From Massilia pinisoli (GTDB lineage: Bacteria; Pseudomonadota; Gammaproteobacteria; Burkholderiales; Burkholderiaceae_D): a stretch of 64,000 nt of DNA. The stretch covers positions 62,001-126,000 of the forward strand of contig NZ_JANUGW010000007.1 of assembly GCF_024753285.1 (NCBI RefSeq), read 5' to 3'. Under the pieces are notes generated by a model. The model saw only the letters and a list, made by a program, of their open reading frames with translations. It ran no database searches and was not told the DNA's origin. Numbering within the stretch: the first letter of the stretch is position 1; each line of letters opens with the position of its first letter. The translations under genes and the position numbers were made by a program. Below are positions 48,548 through 56,976 of this stretch, one piece after another.

Positions 48548-49434
48548 GCATCCTCCATCATCTTGTACGGAAGCCGGATCGTGGCGCAGGCGCCGCCGCC
48601 CGGCGGGGTGCTGATGTCCAGCGACGCGCTCGCGCCGTACAGCAGCGCGAGGCGCTCGCGGATGTTGGCGAGGCCCACGCCGTCGTCAGCGTGCGGGTCG
48701 ATGCCGACGCCATCGTCGCACACTTCCACGTGCAGGTCTGCATCGATGACGTGGGCGCGCACGGCGACGGTGCCGCCTTCGATCTTCGGTTCCAGGCCGT
48801 GCTTGATGGCGTTCTCGATCAGGGTCTGCAGCATCATCGGCGGGAACGGGGCGCTGCCGAGGAAGTCGGGCACCTCGAAGCGCACGTGCAGCCGTTCCTT
48901 CATCCGCGCCTGCATGATGGCCAGGTAGGCGCGCGACAGCTCGACCTGCTTGCCGAGCGTGGCGCCGCCGCGCTGGCGCATCTGCGGCAGCGTGGAGCGC
49001 AGGTAGTCGATCAGGTGGGCGTGCACGCGCGCCGCTTCCGGCGGGTCCGTCTCGATCAGCTGGCCGATCAGCGCCAGCGTGTTGAACAGGAAGTGCGGCT
49101 CGACCTGGGCCTGCAGGGCGGCCATCTGCGCCTCCATCAGGCGGCGCTCCAAGGTGGCCACATTGGCCTGCGTCGTCGCCTCGCGTGCCATCAGCTCGGC
49201 GCGGCGCTTGCCGCCTGCGAGCACCTTCACGGCGAACGAGACGAAGATGTACCACAGCGCCGGCTCGGGCGTGTGCACGATCGCGAAGAAGACGAGGACG
49301 AAGAACCAGGTGAGGAGCAGCTGGCGCCATTCGACGACGGCGACCCAGTCGAAGAAGCGCCACCAGACCTTGCTGGCTTCGTTGAAGGCGTCGCGGACGA
49401 AGTCGAGCACCTGGTTGATGTCGCTGGCGCGCAT
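48544..49434 (-). CDS. LytS/YehU-like sensor histidine kinase
   Basis: 296 residues. The N-terminal membrane region (about 35-75, LLLTWFFVLVFFAIVHTPEP and ALWYIFVSFAVKVLAG) has two hydrophobic stretches. A His_kinase domain follows with the phospho-acceptor in VEPHFLFNTLALIGQ, then an ATPase domain with N-box ENAIKHGLEP and VCDDGVGID/GVGLANIRERL. No extracellular sensor domain is present, so the signal is probably sensed within the membrane. First of a kinase-regulator pair, preceded by a small membrane-protein gene 12 bases upstream. Confidence 0.93.
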   Translation of the reverse strand: MRASDINQVLDFVRDAFNEASKVWWRFFDWVAVVEWRQLLLTWFFVLVFFAIVHTPEPALWYIFVSFAVKVLAGGKRRAELMAREATTQANVATLERRLMEAQMAALQAQVEPHFLFNTLALIGQLIETDPPEAARVHAHLIDYLRSTLPQMRQRGGATLGKQVELSRAYLAIMQARMKERLHVRFEVPDFLGSAPFPPMMLQTLIENAIKHGLEPKIEGGTVAVRAHVIDADLHVEVCDDGVGIDPHADDGVGLANIRERLALLYGASASLDISTPPGGGACATIRLPYKMMEDA

Positions 49435-49446
49435 GGCGTCCTCCCC

Positions 49447-49725
49447 TTATTGCTTGCCGTAGGGGTCGTCGAATTGTTCGCGATGCGCGCGGCGGCGGTC
49501 GACGATGAACGCGCCCGCGATGACCTTGAGGCCCATGAACAGCACGAACAGGAACAGCGCGAGCGGCAGGATGCTGATCACGAAGGCGAGGGCGATGCAG
49601 CAGGCCAGCATGGCGGGCCACGACATCACGGCGATGGCGCGCGCGGCGCGGCGGCAGGCATCGACGATGTCGCGGGCGAGGTCGTCCAGCGTGGCGCCGA
49701 AGCTGCGGGAATGGGTGCTGGTCAT
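49447..49725 (-). CDS. Small membrane protein of unknown function, upstream of the kinase
   Basis: 92 residues; not recognised. A basic amphipathic N-terminal helix (ARDIVDACRRAARAI) is followed by one or two membrane segments (about 35-72, ACCIALAFVISILPLALFLFVLFMGLKVIAG) and a charged C-terminal tail. The start at 49725 has AAGGAG ten bases upstream; an ATG at 49764 has none. It lies 12 bases before the LytS-like kinase and is probably cotranscribed, so it may modulate the kinase; that is inference. Confidence 0.75.
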   Translation of the reverse strand: MTSTHSRSFGATLDDLARDIVDACRRAARAIAVMSWPAMLACCIALAFVISILPLALFLFVLFMGLKVIAGAFIVDRRRAHREQFDDPYGKQ

Positions 49726-49917
49726 GATGGCTCCTTGTGTGATGGCGTGTTGCGATGGAGTCACTCTACATCCGTCGCGGCAAGGCGGCTACGGCATGCC
49801 GACGAACTGCCGGAAATGCGGGATGACTGGTCGTGCGGCCGGATGGACGGGGCCGGTCCGTCGTACTATGATGTCGTCCGTGAAACTTTTCCACTTCCTG
49901 CCGAGACGCCCGACACC

Positions 49918-50610
49918 ATGAGCCGCACCGGACGCCTGTTCCAGTTGATGGATGCCCTGCGCGGCCATCGCCGCCCCGTGACGGCCGCCACGCTGGCCGA
50001 ACGCCTCGGCGTGTCCGAGCGCACCATCTACCGCGACATCCAGACGCTCGCCCAGCTGGGCGCCCCCGTCGACGGCTCGGCGGGCGTCGGCTACGTGCTG
50101 CGCACCGGGTTCTTCCTGCCGCCGCTGATGTTCGACGCGGACGAGCTGGAAGCGCTCGTGCTGGGCGCGCGCTGGGTGCGCCAGCAGGGCGATCCCGCGC
50201 TGTCCGACGCCGCCGACCGCACCCTGGCCAAGATCGCGACCGCGACGCCGCGCGACCTGCGCGACCACATGGCCGAGACGAGCCTGTGGGTGCCCGCGTT
50301 TCCCGCCGCGGTCCCGGTCGAGGCCTACATCCAGCCCACGCGCGAGGCGATCCGGCGCCAGTGCAAGCTGCGCATCGCCTACCGCGACGAGCGCGAGGCG
50401 GCGACGGAGCGTGTCGTGTGGCCGTTCGCGCTCGCCTTCTTCGAGGGCAAGCGGGTGATGGCCGCCTGGTGCGAGCTGCGCGACGCGATCCGCCACTTCC
50501 GCATGGACCGCATCGTCAGTGCCGAGGCGAGCACGGAACGCTATCCGGCACCGCGCCACCAGCTGCTGCGGCAGTGGCGCCAGGAGTACGACATCCCAGA
50601 GTACACCTGA
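49918..50610 (+). CDS. YafY-type transcriptional regulator (HTH_11 + WYL domain)
   Basis: 230 residues. The N-terminal helix-turn-helix (about 1-55, TAATLAERLGVSERTIYRDIQTL) is followed by a WYL domain (about 130-200), where LRIAYRDE and RVVWPFALAFFEGKRVMAAWCELRDAIRHFRMDRI are typical. WYL domains bind nucleic acids or small ligands. A 17-bp interrupted palindrome 5 bases after its stop codon, before the glutathione S-transferase gene, looks like its operator. Confidence 0.92.
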   Translation: MSRTGRLFQLMDALRGHRRPVTAATLAERLGVSERTIYRDIQTLAQLGAPVDGSAGVGYVLRTGFFLPPLMFDADELEALVLGARWVRQQGDPALSDAADRTLAKIATATPRDLRDHMAETSLWVPAFPAAVPVEAYIQPTREAIRRQCKLRIAYRDEREAATERVVWPFALAFFEGKRVMAAWCELRDAIRHFRMDRIVSAEASTERYPAPRHQLLRQWRQEYDIPEYT

Positions 50611-50615
50611 CACTC

Positions 50616-50632
50616 CTGACAGGACTTGTCAG
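50616..50632 (+). promoter_or_regulatory. Operator-like dyad CTGACA-N5-TGTCAG before the GST gene
   Basis: Perfect 6-bp arms with a 5-base spacer, between the WYL regulator and the GST gene, 47 bases before the GST start. The sequence resembles TGACA/TGTCA dyads often found near small YafY-type regulators and their target detoxification genes. Binding is inferred from position. Confidence 0.55.
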
Positions 50633-50679
50633 TGCCCGGGCTTAACATCGTTTCATCCGCCACCCAACCAGGAGACGAC

Positions 50680-51297
50680 ATGCAGCTCTACTACAATCCG
50701 TACTCGTCCAACACCCGCCGCGTCCTGCTGGCGGCCGACCACCTCGGCATCGAACTCGACCTCGTCAAGATCGACCTGGCCAGCCAGGACGACCGCCGCC
50801 GCCTCGGGGAAGTCAACGACAACAGCAAGCTGCCGGTGCTGGTCGACGGCGACTTCGTCCTGTGGGAATCGTGCGCGATCATGCAATACCTGGCCGACGG
50901 CACGCCGGGCCAGACCGTGTGGCCGCAGGAGCGCCGGGCGCGCGCGGACGCGAGCCGCTGGATGTTCTGGGCATGCCAGCATTTCGCGCCGGCCATCGGC
51001 GTGCTCACGTGGGAGCACATCTGGAAGAAATTCGTCACGGGCCAGGATGCGGACCCGAAAGAGGTGGCGCGCGGCGAGGCCGACCTGGCGGAAGCGGCCC
51101 GCGTGCTGGACAAGCACCTGGCCACGCGCCGCTGGCTCGTCGGCGATGATGTCTCTCTGGCCGACTACGCGGTCGTGGGCTCGCTCATGTACAAGGACAA
51201 GGCGCAGCTGCCGCTGGACGGCTATCCGCACCTGCTGGCGTGGTTCGAGCGCATCCAGGCGCTGCCGGCGTGGCAGCGGACGGACCACGCCTGGTGA
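50680..51297 (+). CDS. Glutathione S-transferase family protein
   Basis: 205 residues. The thioredoxin-fold N-terminal domain (about 1-78) has LYYNPYSSNTRRVLLAADHLG, the cis-Pro motif NSKLPVLVDG and the glutathione-binding WESCAIMQYLAD. The helical C-terminal domain (about 90-200) has WLVGDDVSLADYAV. The candidate catalytic residue is Ser8/Ser9 or Tyr7. The substrate is unknown. AGGAGA precedes the start. Probably controlled by the upstream WYL regulator. Confidence 0.92.
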   Translation: MQLYYNPYSSNTRRVLLAADHLGIELDLVKIDLASQDDRRRLGEVNDNSKLPVLVDGDFVLWESCAIMQYLADGTPGQTVWPQERRARADASRWMFWACQHFAPAIGVLTWEHIWKKFVTGQDADPKEVARGEADLAEAARVLDKHLATRRWLVGDDVSLADYAVVGSLMYKDKAQLPLDGYPHLLAWFERIQALPAWQRTDHAW

Positions 51298-51304
51298 TCG
51301 CTTC

Positions 51305-51856
51305 CTAGCCTTTCCAGTGCCGGCGCAGCAGGCCGTAATACACCGTATCGGCCGGCTCGCCCTGCACGATCCAGCGCTCCGGCATATAGCCCTCGCGCTG
51401 GAATCCCAGCTTTTCCAGCACCCGCGCCGACGCTCCGTTGCGCGGGTCGACGTCGGCCTCGATGCGGTTCAGGTCGAGGGCGGTGAACCCGTAGTTCAAC
51501 AGCGCACGCAGCGCTTCGCTGACGTAGCCGCCACCCCAGTGGACGCGCGCCAGCGCGTAGCCCACCTCGCAGCGCCGGCTCGCGTCGACGAAGCGGTGCA
51601 AGCTCACGCTGCCGATCAGTTTTCCCGTCCCGATCAGTTCCGCGCCCAGGCGCATGCCGCTGCCGTCCGCGTACGCGGCCTGCGCGGCGGCGATGTGTTC
51701 GCGCGCCTGCTCCAGCGACGTCCACGGACCGCTGCTCCAGTAACGTGTGACGTCGGGGTCGGAGAACACGGCAAAGTGGGCGTCGACATCGCGTTCATCC
51801 ATCCAGCGCAGCTTCAGGCGCGGCGTGAACAATTCGACGGGGCTCAAGACTGGCAT
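51305..51856 (-). CDS. GNAT family N-acetyltransferase, RimJ/RimL type
   Basis: 183 residues covering one GNAT domain: LFTPRLKLRWMDERDVDAHFAVFSD at the N-terminus, GKLIGSVSLHRF, and the acyl-CoA-binding region GYALARVHWGGGYVSEALRALLNYGF. The end of the fold is RIEADVDPRNGASARVLEKLGFQREG. This order is typical of acetyltransferases for protein N-termini or small amines. It overlaps the end of the TetR gene by 13 bases and is probably cotranscribed with it. Confidence 0.92.
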   Translation of the reverse strand: MPVLSPVELFTPRLKLRWMDERDVDAHFAVFSDPDVTRYWSSGPWTSLEQAREHIAAAQAAYADGSGMRLGAELIGTGKLIGSVSLHRFVDASRRCEVGYALARVHWGGGYVSEALRALLNYGFTALDLNRIEADVDPRNGASARVLEKLGFQREGYMPERWIVQGEPADTVYYGLLRRHWKG

Positions 51857-52494
51857 GGGGTCTCCTTCAGGCCGACGGCGGCGAGCACCATGCCCGTGAT
51901 CAGGCGCTCGGCGTCGTCGAAGTCGGATGGCAGCAGCTGTTCGCGGTCGAGCACGAGCGTCATCTGGGCGGCGAAGTCGGCGTATGACTGCGTCATGGCC
52001 CAGACGGCGAACAGCAGGTGGGTGGCATTGACGGGGGCGATCTTTCCGTCCGCGATCCAGCGCTCGAACACGGCGATGTCGGCGCGCAGCAGCGGGATCA
52101 CGCGGCGCCGGATCTGGTCCGCGTACAGCTTGGCGCCGCCGATCACTTCCATCGCGTACACGCGCGACGCGAGGGGCTGCTCGCGCGAGAATTTCAGCTT
52201 CGCGCGCACATAGCCCCGCAGGACGTCGCCCGGCTCCTGCGTCGGGTCGGACAGGCTCGCCATGCGCGCGAGCCAGTCGTCCAGCACGTTGTCGAGCACC
52301 CGTTCGTACAAGGCCTGCTTGGTCGGGAAGTAGTACATCAGGTTCTGCTTCGACAGGCCCGCGCGCTCGGCGACCGTGGCGATCGACGTGCCTTCGTAGC
52401 CGCATTCGGCGAACTGGCGCACGGCCTCGCCCAGGATCGCGGCTTCGACCTTGTCGCGGTTGACGGCGCGGCGCTTGACGGTGGCGGTGGTCAT
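51844..52494 (-). CDS. TetR-family regulator, RutR-like
   Basis: 216 residues. The HTH lies at about 17-62 (FAECGYEGTSIATVAERAGLSKQNLMYYFPTKQALYERVLDNV). The C-terminal ligand-binding domain follows the RutR pattern: SREQPLASRVYAMEVIGGA and the conserved HLLFAVWAMTQSYADFAAQ. E. coli RutR controls pyrimidine degradation and responds to uracil. Here the neighbouring divergent genes encode reductive pyrimidine catabolism, and a RutR-box-like dyad lies at 54049-54064. It overlaps the MocR gene by 4 bases, so both regulators are made together. Confidence 0.88.
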   Translation of the reverse strand: MTTATVKRRAVNRDKVEAAILGEAVRQFAECGYEGTSIATVAERAGLSKQNLMYYFPTKQALYERVLDNVLDDWLARMASLSDPTQEPGDVLRGYVRAKLKFSREQPLASRVYAMEVIGGAKLYADQIRRRVIPLLRADIAVFERWIADGKIAPVNATHLLFAVWAMTQSYADFAAQMTLVLDREQLLPSDFDDAERLITGMVLAAVGLKETPCQS

Positions 52495-53927
52495 GGCATA
52501 TCTCCTTGGATCGAACGCAGGAAGTCGAGCAGCGCGGGCTCGTAGGCATAGGCGACGTTGAAGCGGAACCACGCGGTCGCGGGCGGCTGCAGCGCAAAGA
52601 ATTCTCCGGGCGCGAGCAGGATGCCGGCCCGCAGCGCGCGCTCGGCGATGGCGCGGCCGTTGCGGCCAGGCTCGGGCCAGCCGGCGCTGACGAACATGCC
52701 GCCGCGCGGTCGCGCCAGCGGCACGAGGCCCGCGTCGCCCAGGCGTTCGAGCGCCAGTTCGCGCGCGCCGTCCAGCTGCAGCACGAGGCGTTCGACCTGC
52801 TTGCGGTAGGCGCGGCTGCTGACGGCCTCGTACACGGCGCGCTCGTTCACTTCCGACGTCGTCAGGCCCGTCACCATTTTCACGCGCACCAGTTCCGGCA
52901 TCAGGGACCCGGATGCGCAGATGGAGCCCACGCGCAGCACGGGCGACAGGGTCTTGGAAAAGCTGCCGATGCGGATCACGCGGCGCAGCCCGTCCATCGC
53001 GGCCAGCGACGAGTCGCCGCGTGCGGCCAGTTCGCGGTAGATGTCGTCTTCGACGAGCCAGAAATCGAATTGCTCGGACAGCGCCAGCAGCCGGTGCGCC
53101 TGCGCCTGCGACAGCGACGTGCCGAGGGGATTCTGCAGCACCGTGTTGACGAACATGAGCTTGGGCTGGCGCGCCTGCGCCTCCCGCGCGAGCACGTCCA
53201 TGTCGAGGCCTTGCGCGCCGCGCGGGATGCCGACGGGGATGCATCCGTGGTGCCGCACGAGCGCGAGCAGATTGCTGTAGCCGGGGTCCTCGACGAACAC
53301 GACGTCGCCCGGCCGCGTGAGCGTGCGCAGCACGAGGTCGAACGCGTGCGTGGCACCGTGCGTGAGCAGCATCTGCTCGGGCTCCACGGCGAACAGATCG
53401 GCCGACAACGTGGCCGCGAGATGCTGGCGCAGGCTGGGAAAGCCGAGCGGGTGGCCGTAGCCGCGCAGGCGGCCGGCGGGGATCTTCATCGCGTGGCGCA
53501 CGGCGTCGAGGATCGTCGATTCGCCATACCACTCGGGCGGCAGCCAGCCGGCACCGACCGGGAGCGCATCGGACTGGCCGGAATACAGGTCGGGCGTCAG
53601 CGTGTCGACGACATTGGCGGAGACGGGCAGGGCGGCCGGTTGCGCCGGGGCCTCGCCGCGCGCGACGAAGAAGCCCGAGCCGCGCCGCGACGACAACAGG
53701 CCCAGGTGCAGCAGGCGGTCGTACGATTCGACGACGGTGAACGTGGACACGCCGTTCACTTTTGCGAATTGTCGAACGGACGGCATCTTCGTCCCGGCCG
53801 GCAGGGTGCGCCGATTGACCATCTCGGCGATGGCTGCGACGATCTGGTCGACCAGGCTGCCCCGGCGCTGGCGATCGATCGCCAGCACGGGCCATGCGCC
53901 ACTGTCGTTCTTGTCCATTGTCTCCAT
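52491..53927 (-). CDS. MocR-type regulator (GntR HTH fused to aminotransferase fold)
   Basis: 478 residues. A GntR winged helix (about 18-88, PAGTKMPSVRQFAKVNGVSTFTVVESYDRL) is fused to an inactive-type aminotransferase domain (about 110-475). PLP-binding features are kept: LTHGATHAFDLVLR, NPLGTSLS, LVEDDIYRE and the Schiff-base Lys in RIGSFSKTLSP. MocR proteins respond to PLP or amino compounds such as GABA, taurine or beta-alanine. Divergent from a beta-alanine-type transaminase gene, it may sense beta-alanine (inference). First of a MocR-TetR-GNAT transcript. Confidence 0.93.
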   Translation of the reverse strand: METMDKNDSGAWPVLAIDRQRRGSLVDQIVAAIAEMVNRRTLPAGTKMPSVRQFAKVNGVSTFTVVESYDRLLHLGLLSSRRGSGFFVARGEAPAQPAALPVSANVVDTLTPDLYSGQSDALPVGAGWLPPEWYGESTILDAVRHAMKIPAGRLRGYGHPLGFPSLRQHLAATLSADLFAVEPEQMLLTHGATHAFDLVLRTLTRPGDVVFVEDPGYSNLLALVRHHGCIPVGIPRGAQGLDMDVLAREAQARQPKLMFVNTVLQNPLGTSLSQAQAHRLLALSEQFDFWLVEDDIYRELAARGDSSLAAMDGLRRVIRIGSFSKTLSPVLRVGSICASGSLMPELVRVKMVTGLTTSEVNERAVYEAVSSRAYRKQVERLVLQLDGARELALERLGDAGLVPLARPRGGMFVSAGWPEPGRNGRAIAERALRAGILLAPGEFFALQPPATAWFRFNVAYAYEPALLDFLRSIQGDMP

Positions 53928-54048
53928 TGCGATTCCACCGGCGCGACGCCGGCAACTGTACAGGCTATGCTACCAGTACGGTTGGGCGTTTTTGCAGATT
54001 GTGTATATGTGCCACTGTTGTCCTGCTGTCTATTATTGCATCATTGTT

Positions 54049-54064
54049 TTTGCCAGTTGGTAAA
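54049..54064 (+). promoter_or_regulatory. RutR-box-like operator upstream of the pyrimidine-catabolic operon
   Basis: TTTGCCAGTTGGTAAA, with CCA-N2-TGG at its core, is symmetrical at 12 of 16 positions and fits the E. coli RutR consensus TTGACCANNTGGTCAA at TT, CCA, TGGT and AA. It lies 44 bases before the transaminase start, where a repressor would cover the promoter. The 181-base gap also holds CTGTACAG (53955-53962) and several AT-rich stretches, possibly MocR sites. Confidence 0.6.
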
Positions 54065-54108
54065 TTTTGCGGGGCCGACTGGCCGTTGAATTCAAAAAGG
54101 GGAGTCGC

Positions 54109-55425
54109 ATGAACGAGTCTAGACCCGAATCGATGTCGTCCTTCTGGATGCCATTCACGAACAACCGCGACTTCAAGGCGCATCCGCGCCTGCTCGTCTC
54201 GGCCGAAGGGATGTATTACAAGGACGTCGACGGCAACGCCGTGCTGGACGGCACCGCGGGCCTGTGGTGCGTCCCGTGCGGCCATGCGCAGCCGAAGATC
54301 GTCGCCGCCGTGCGCGAGATGGTGGGGCAGCTCGACTTCGCGCCCACGTTCCAGATGGGCCACCCGGCCGCGTTCGATCTGGCCGAACGCCTGATGGACT
54401 ACACGAACCACAAATTCGGCCACGTCTTCTACACGAACTCCGGCTCGGAAAGCGTCGACACCGCCCTGAAAATGGCGCTTGCTTACCACAAGGCGCGCGG
54501 CGACGCGGGCCGCACGCGGCTGATCGGGCGCGAGCGCGGCTACCACGGCGTCGGCTTCGGCGGCCTGTCCGTCGGCGGCATCGGCCCGAACCGCAAGGCG
54601 TTCGGCCCGCTGCTGCCGGGCGTCGACCACCTGCCGCACACGCACAACCTCGCGAAGAACGCGTACTCGCGCGGCGAGCCGGAACACGGCGCCGAGCTGG
54701 CGGACGAACTGGAACGCATCGTCGCGCTGCACGACCCGTCCACGATCGCCGCCGTCATCGTCGAACCCGTGGCCGGATCGACGGGCGTGCTGATCCCGCC
54801 GAAGGGCTATCTGAAGCGCTTGCGCGAGCTGTGCACGAAGCACGGCATCCTGCTGATCTTCGACGAAGTGATCACGGGCTTCGGCCGCCTGACGACGCCG
54901 TTCGCCGTCGACTATTTCGACGTCGAGCCCGACATGATGACGACGGCGAAAGGCCTCACGAACGGCACCGTGCCGATGGGCGCCGTGTTCTCGAAAAAAT
55001 TCATCCACGACGCGTTCATGGACGCGCCGGCCGGCATCGAGCTGTTCCACGGCTACACGTATTCGGGCCACCCGCTCGCGTGCGCCGCGTCGCTGGCCAC
55101 GCTCGAGGTGTTCCAGGAGCAGGGCATCCTCGACCACGCGCGCGAGGTGCAGCCGTACTGGGAAGACGCCGTGCACAGCCTGCGCGGCCTGCCGCACGTG
55201 ATCGACATCCGCACCATCGGCCTCGTCGCCGGCATCGAGCTGGCGAGCATCCCTGGCAAGGTGGGCGCGCGCGCGTTCGCCGCGTTCAAGCAAGCCTTTG
55301 CCGACGGCATCCTGATCCGCACGACGGGCGACATCATCGCCTTGTCGCCGCCGCTCGTGCTGGAGAAGAAGCACATCGACGAATTGTTCGGCAAGCTGGC
55401 CACCGTCCTCAAGAACCTCGACTGA
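54109..55425 (+). CDS. Class III omega-aminotransferase, probable beta-alanine:pyruvate transaminase
   Basis: 438 residues. It should move the amino group of beta-alanine (or 3-aminoisobutyrate) to pyruvate, giving malonate semialdehyde. Motifs are [18 protein letters not shown] near the N-terminus, [19 protein letters not shown], the Asp of [12 protein letters not shown] and the PLP Lys in TTAKGLTNG, as in known omega-amino acid:pyruvate transaminases. The start at 54109 follows AAGGGGAG; an upstream ATG at 54067 lies inside the regulatory region. First gene of the pyrimidine-catabolic operon. Confidence 0.93.
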   Translation: MNESRPESMSSFWMPFTNNRDFKAHPRLLVSAEGMYYKDVDGNAVLDGTAGLWCVPCGHAQPKIVAAVREMVGQLDFAPTFQMGHPAAFDLAERLMDYTNHKFGHVFYTNSGSESVDTALKMALAYHKARGDAGRTRLIGRERGYHGVGFGGLSVGGIGPNRKAFGPLLPGVDHLPHTHNLAKNAYSRGEPEHGAELADELERIVALHDPSTIAAVIVEPVAGSTGVLIPPKGYLKRLRELCTKHGILLIFDEVITGFGRLTTPFAVDYFDVEPDMMTTAKGLTNGTVPMGAVFSKKFIHDAFMDAPAGIELFHGYTYSGHPLACAASLATLEVFQEQGILDHAREVQPYWEDAVHSLRGLPHVIDIRTIGLVAGIELASIPGKVGARAFAAFKQAFADGILIRTTGDIIALSPPLVLEKKHIDELFGKLATVLKNLD

Positions 55426-55433
55426 AAGCGACC

Positions 55434-56927
55434 ATGGAAACGATCCACCATTTTATTAACGGCAGCGCGCAGGACGGCAGCGGCGGACGCTACGCCGACG
55501 TCTACAATCCGGCGCTGGGCGAGCCCTGCGCGCGCGTGGCGCTGGCAAGTGGCGACGACGTGAACGCGGCCGTCGCCGCCGCGAGCGCCGCGTTTCCCGC
55601 CTGGGCCGCGACGCCGCCGCTGGCGCGCGCCCGCGTGCTGTTCAACTACCTGCAACTGTGCCAGCGACACACGGACGAATTCGCGGCGATGGTCGTGCGC
55701 GAACACGGCAAGACGTTCGCCGATGCGAAAGGCGAGGTCGCACGCGGCATCGAAGTCGTCGAATTCGCCGTCGGCATCCCCCAGCTGCTGAAGGGCGAGT
55801 TCTCGGACCAGATCGCGCGCGGCATCGACGCGTGGTCGATGCGGCAGCCGCTCGGCGTCGTCGCGGGCATCACGCCGTTCAACTTCCCCGTGATGGTGCC
55901 GATGTGGATGTTCCCCGTCGCCATCGCATGCGGCAACACGTTCGTGCTGAAGCCGTCCGAGCGCGATCCGTCGGCGTCGCTGCTGCATGCGAAGCTGCTG
56001 AAGGAAGCGGGCTTGCCGGACGGCGTGTTCAACGTCGTGCAGGGCGACAAGGCCGCCGTCGACGCTCTGCTCGACCATCCGGACATCCAGGCCGTCAGCT
56101 TCGTCGGCTCCACGCCGATCGCCGAATACATCTATGCGCGCGGCTCGGCAGCCGGCAAGCGCGTGCAGGCGCTGGGCGGCGCGAAGAACCACATGGTCGT
56201 GATGCCGGACGCCGACATGGACATGGCCGTCGACGCGTTGATCGGCGCCGCGTACGGCTCGGCCGGCGAGCGCTGCATGGCGATCTCGGTGGCCGTCGCC
56301 GTCGGTGACGCGGGCGATGCACTCGTCGCGCGGCTGGCCGAACGCACGCGCGCCTTGAAGATCGCGGACGGCATGGCGGACGGCGCCGAGATGGGGCCGG
56401 TGGTGACCCAGGCAGCCAAGCAGCGCATCGAGAAGCTGATCGGCGAAGGCGTGGAGCAGGGTGCGACGCTCGTCGTCGACGGCCGCGGCTTCAAGGTGCC
56501 CGGTCGCGACAACGGCTTCTTCGTCGGGGGCACCTTGTTCGACCACGTGCAGCCGTCGATGTCGATTTACCGCGAAGAGATCTTCGGGCCCGTGCTGTGC
56601 GTCGTGCGCCAGCCGGACGTCGGAAGCGCTTTGGTACTCATCAACCGCAACGAGTACGGCAACGGCGTCGCCGTGTTCACGCGCGACGGCGGCGTCGCGC
56701 GCGAATTCGTGCGCCAGGTCCAGGTGGGGATGGTCGGCGTGAACGTGCCGCTGCCCGTGCCGATGGCGTTCAGCAGCTTCGGTGGCTGGAAGAAAAGCCT
56801 GTTCGGCGACCACCACGCGTACGGGCCGGAAGGCGTGCGGTTTTACACGCGGCACAAGGCGGTCATGCAGCGGTGGCCGAACACGGCGAGCAGCGGGGCC
56901 GAGTTCGCGTTCCCGCAGATGAAGTAG
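55434..56927 (+). CDS. mmsA: Methylmalonate-/malonate-semialdehyde dehydrogenase (CoA-acylating)
   Basis: 497 residues. It converts methylmalonate semialdehyde to propionyl-CoA and malonate semialdehyde to acetyl-CoA. Family marks: [16 protein letters not shown], catalytic Cys in [27 protein letters not shown] in place of the usual general-base Glu motif, as expected for CoA-dependent members, and [29 protein letters not shown]. It follows the transaminase by 8 bases and completes degradation of the C3/C4 product of uracil and thymine. Confidence 0.94.
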   Translation: METIHHFINGSAQDGSGGRYADVYNPALGEPCARVALASGDDVNAAVAAASAAFPAWAATPPLARARVLFNYLQLCQRHTDEFAAMVVREHGKTFADAKGEVARGIEVVEFAVGIPQLLKGEFSDQIARGIDAWSMRQPLGVVAGITPFNFPVMVPMWMFPVAIACGNTFVLKPSERDPSASLLHAKLLKEAGLPDGVFNVVQGDKAAVDALLDHPDIQAVSFVGSTPIAEYIYARGSAAGKRVQALGGAKNHMVVMPDADMDMAVDALIGAAYGSAGERCMAISVAVAVGDAGDALVARLAERTRALKIADGMADGAEMGPVVTQAAKQRIEKLIGEGVEQGATLVVDGRGFKVPGRDNGFFVGGTLFDHVQPSMSIYREEIFGPVLCVVRQPDVGSALVLINRNEYGNGVAVFTRDGGVAREFVRQVQVGMVGVNVPLPVPMAFSSFGGWKKSLFGDHHAYGPEGVRFYTRHKAVMQRWPNTASSGAEFAFPQMK

Positions 56928-56976
56928 CGCCGAGCCACGCCCGAATGACCGACGACGAATAAAGAAGGGATGCCAA

